DNA from: Bacteroidales bacterium
GTDB lineage: Bacteria > Bacteroidota > Bacteroidia > Bacteroidales > ML635J-15
Length of the DNA stretch: 6,163 nucleotides
Direction: 5' to 3'
NCBI GenBank assembly: GCA_028701945.1
Contig: JAQVPT010000222.1
Span: forward strand, 1 to 6,163
This document shows positions 5,947 through 6,163 of this stretch, one piece after another. Each line of letters begins with the position of its first letter. The first letter of the stretch is position 1. The translations under genes were made by a program, and so were the position numbers. Below the pieces are notes generated by a model. It saw nothing but the letters and a program-made list of their open reading frames with translations. It was not told where the DNA came from and made no database searches.

Positions 5947-6163
5947 GTGAAAACATTAAAGTACAGAACAATATCAGCAAACAAAGAGACCGTAAACAAA
6001 CAGTGGTTTGTAGTTGATGCTGAAGGTGAGATTCTTGGACGTCTTGCTTCAAAGGTAGCATTCGTGCTTCGTGGCAAGCATAAACCAGATTTTACACCTC
6101 ACGTTGATTGTGGCGATAATATTATTATTATCAATGCTGAGAAAATCCGTTTAACGGGTAATA
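5947..6163 (+). CDS. rplM: Ribosomal protein L13 (uL13), N-terminal 72 residues, cut by window edge
   Basis: The frame opens with GTG at 5947 and reads KTLKYRTISANKETVNKQW, then WFVVDAEGEILGRLASKVA, L-R-G-K-H-K-P-D-F-T-P-H, and DCGDNIIIINAEKIRLTGN, running off the right edge. This is the conserved N-terminal half of L13, a 50S protein that binds 23S rRNA early in assembly. Bacteroidota L13 proteins typically start M-x-T-L-x-Y-K-T-x-S-A-N-K, which fixes GTG as the start. There is no ATG in the visible part, and a TAA blocks the frame at 5923-5925. rpsI (S9) usually follows but would be outside the window. No defect is visible. Confidence 0.95.
   Translation, partial: MKTLKYRTISANKETVNKQWFVVDAEGEILGRLASKVAFVLRGKHKPDFTPHVDCGDNIIIINAEKIRLTGN

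Overview
The window is AT-rich chromosomal DNA from a member of the Bacteroidota. Four signs agree on this: a large secreted protein with a type IX secretion (T9SS) C-terminal sorting domain, an L13 gene with the Bacteroidota-style N-terminus, TAnnTTTG-type -7 promoter elements, and starts with no clear Shine-Dalgarno sequence. I cannot name a genus from the sequence alone.

Layout, left to right. Positions 2-121 hold the last 39 codons of a transposase, probably ISL3-like, followed by what looks like the right flank of that insertion sequence. From about 228 to 390 there is a minus-strand relic of a threonine aldolase gene. It is about 86% identical to the intact copy at 3711-4730 and has a one-base deletion. 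Most of its differences are synonymous, so it derives from a copy that diverged while still functional. Then come about 600 bases of AT-rich DNA with no gene but with two perfect palindromes, a possible promoter and a hairpin. Positions 993-3671 encode an 892-residue surface or secreted repeat protein of the T9SS type. Converging on it are an intact L-threonine aldolase (3711-4730, minus) and, upstream of that and in the same direction, a Bax inhibitor-1-like seven-helix membrane protein (4807-5538, minus). A roughly 400-base divergent intergenic region carries one promoter element for each direction. The start of rplM (ribosomal protein L13) runs off the right edge from a GTG codon at 5947, behind a good promoter and a short leader that can fold.

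The right half (threonine aldolase, Bax inhibitor-like protein, rplM) looks like ordinary housekeeping chromosome. The left half looks like an accessory insertion zone: an IS end, a broken paralog and a lone T9SS cargo gene. No defence system, CRISPR array, tRNA or toxin-antitoxin pair was seen. The most notable observations are the threonine aldolase relic abutting the IS end, its direct-repeat arrangement around the T9SS gene, the internal duplication inside the T9SS protein, and the rplM leader.
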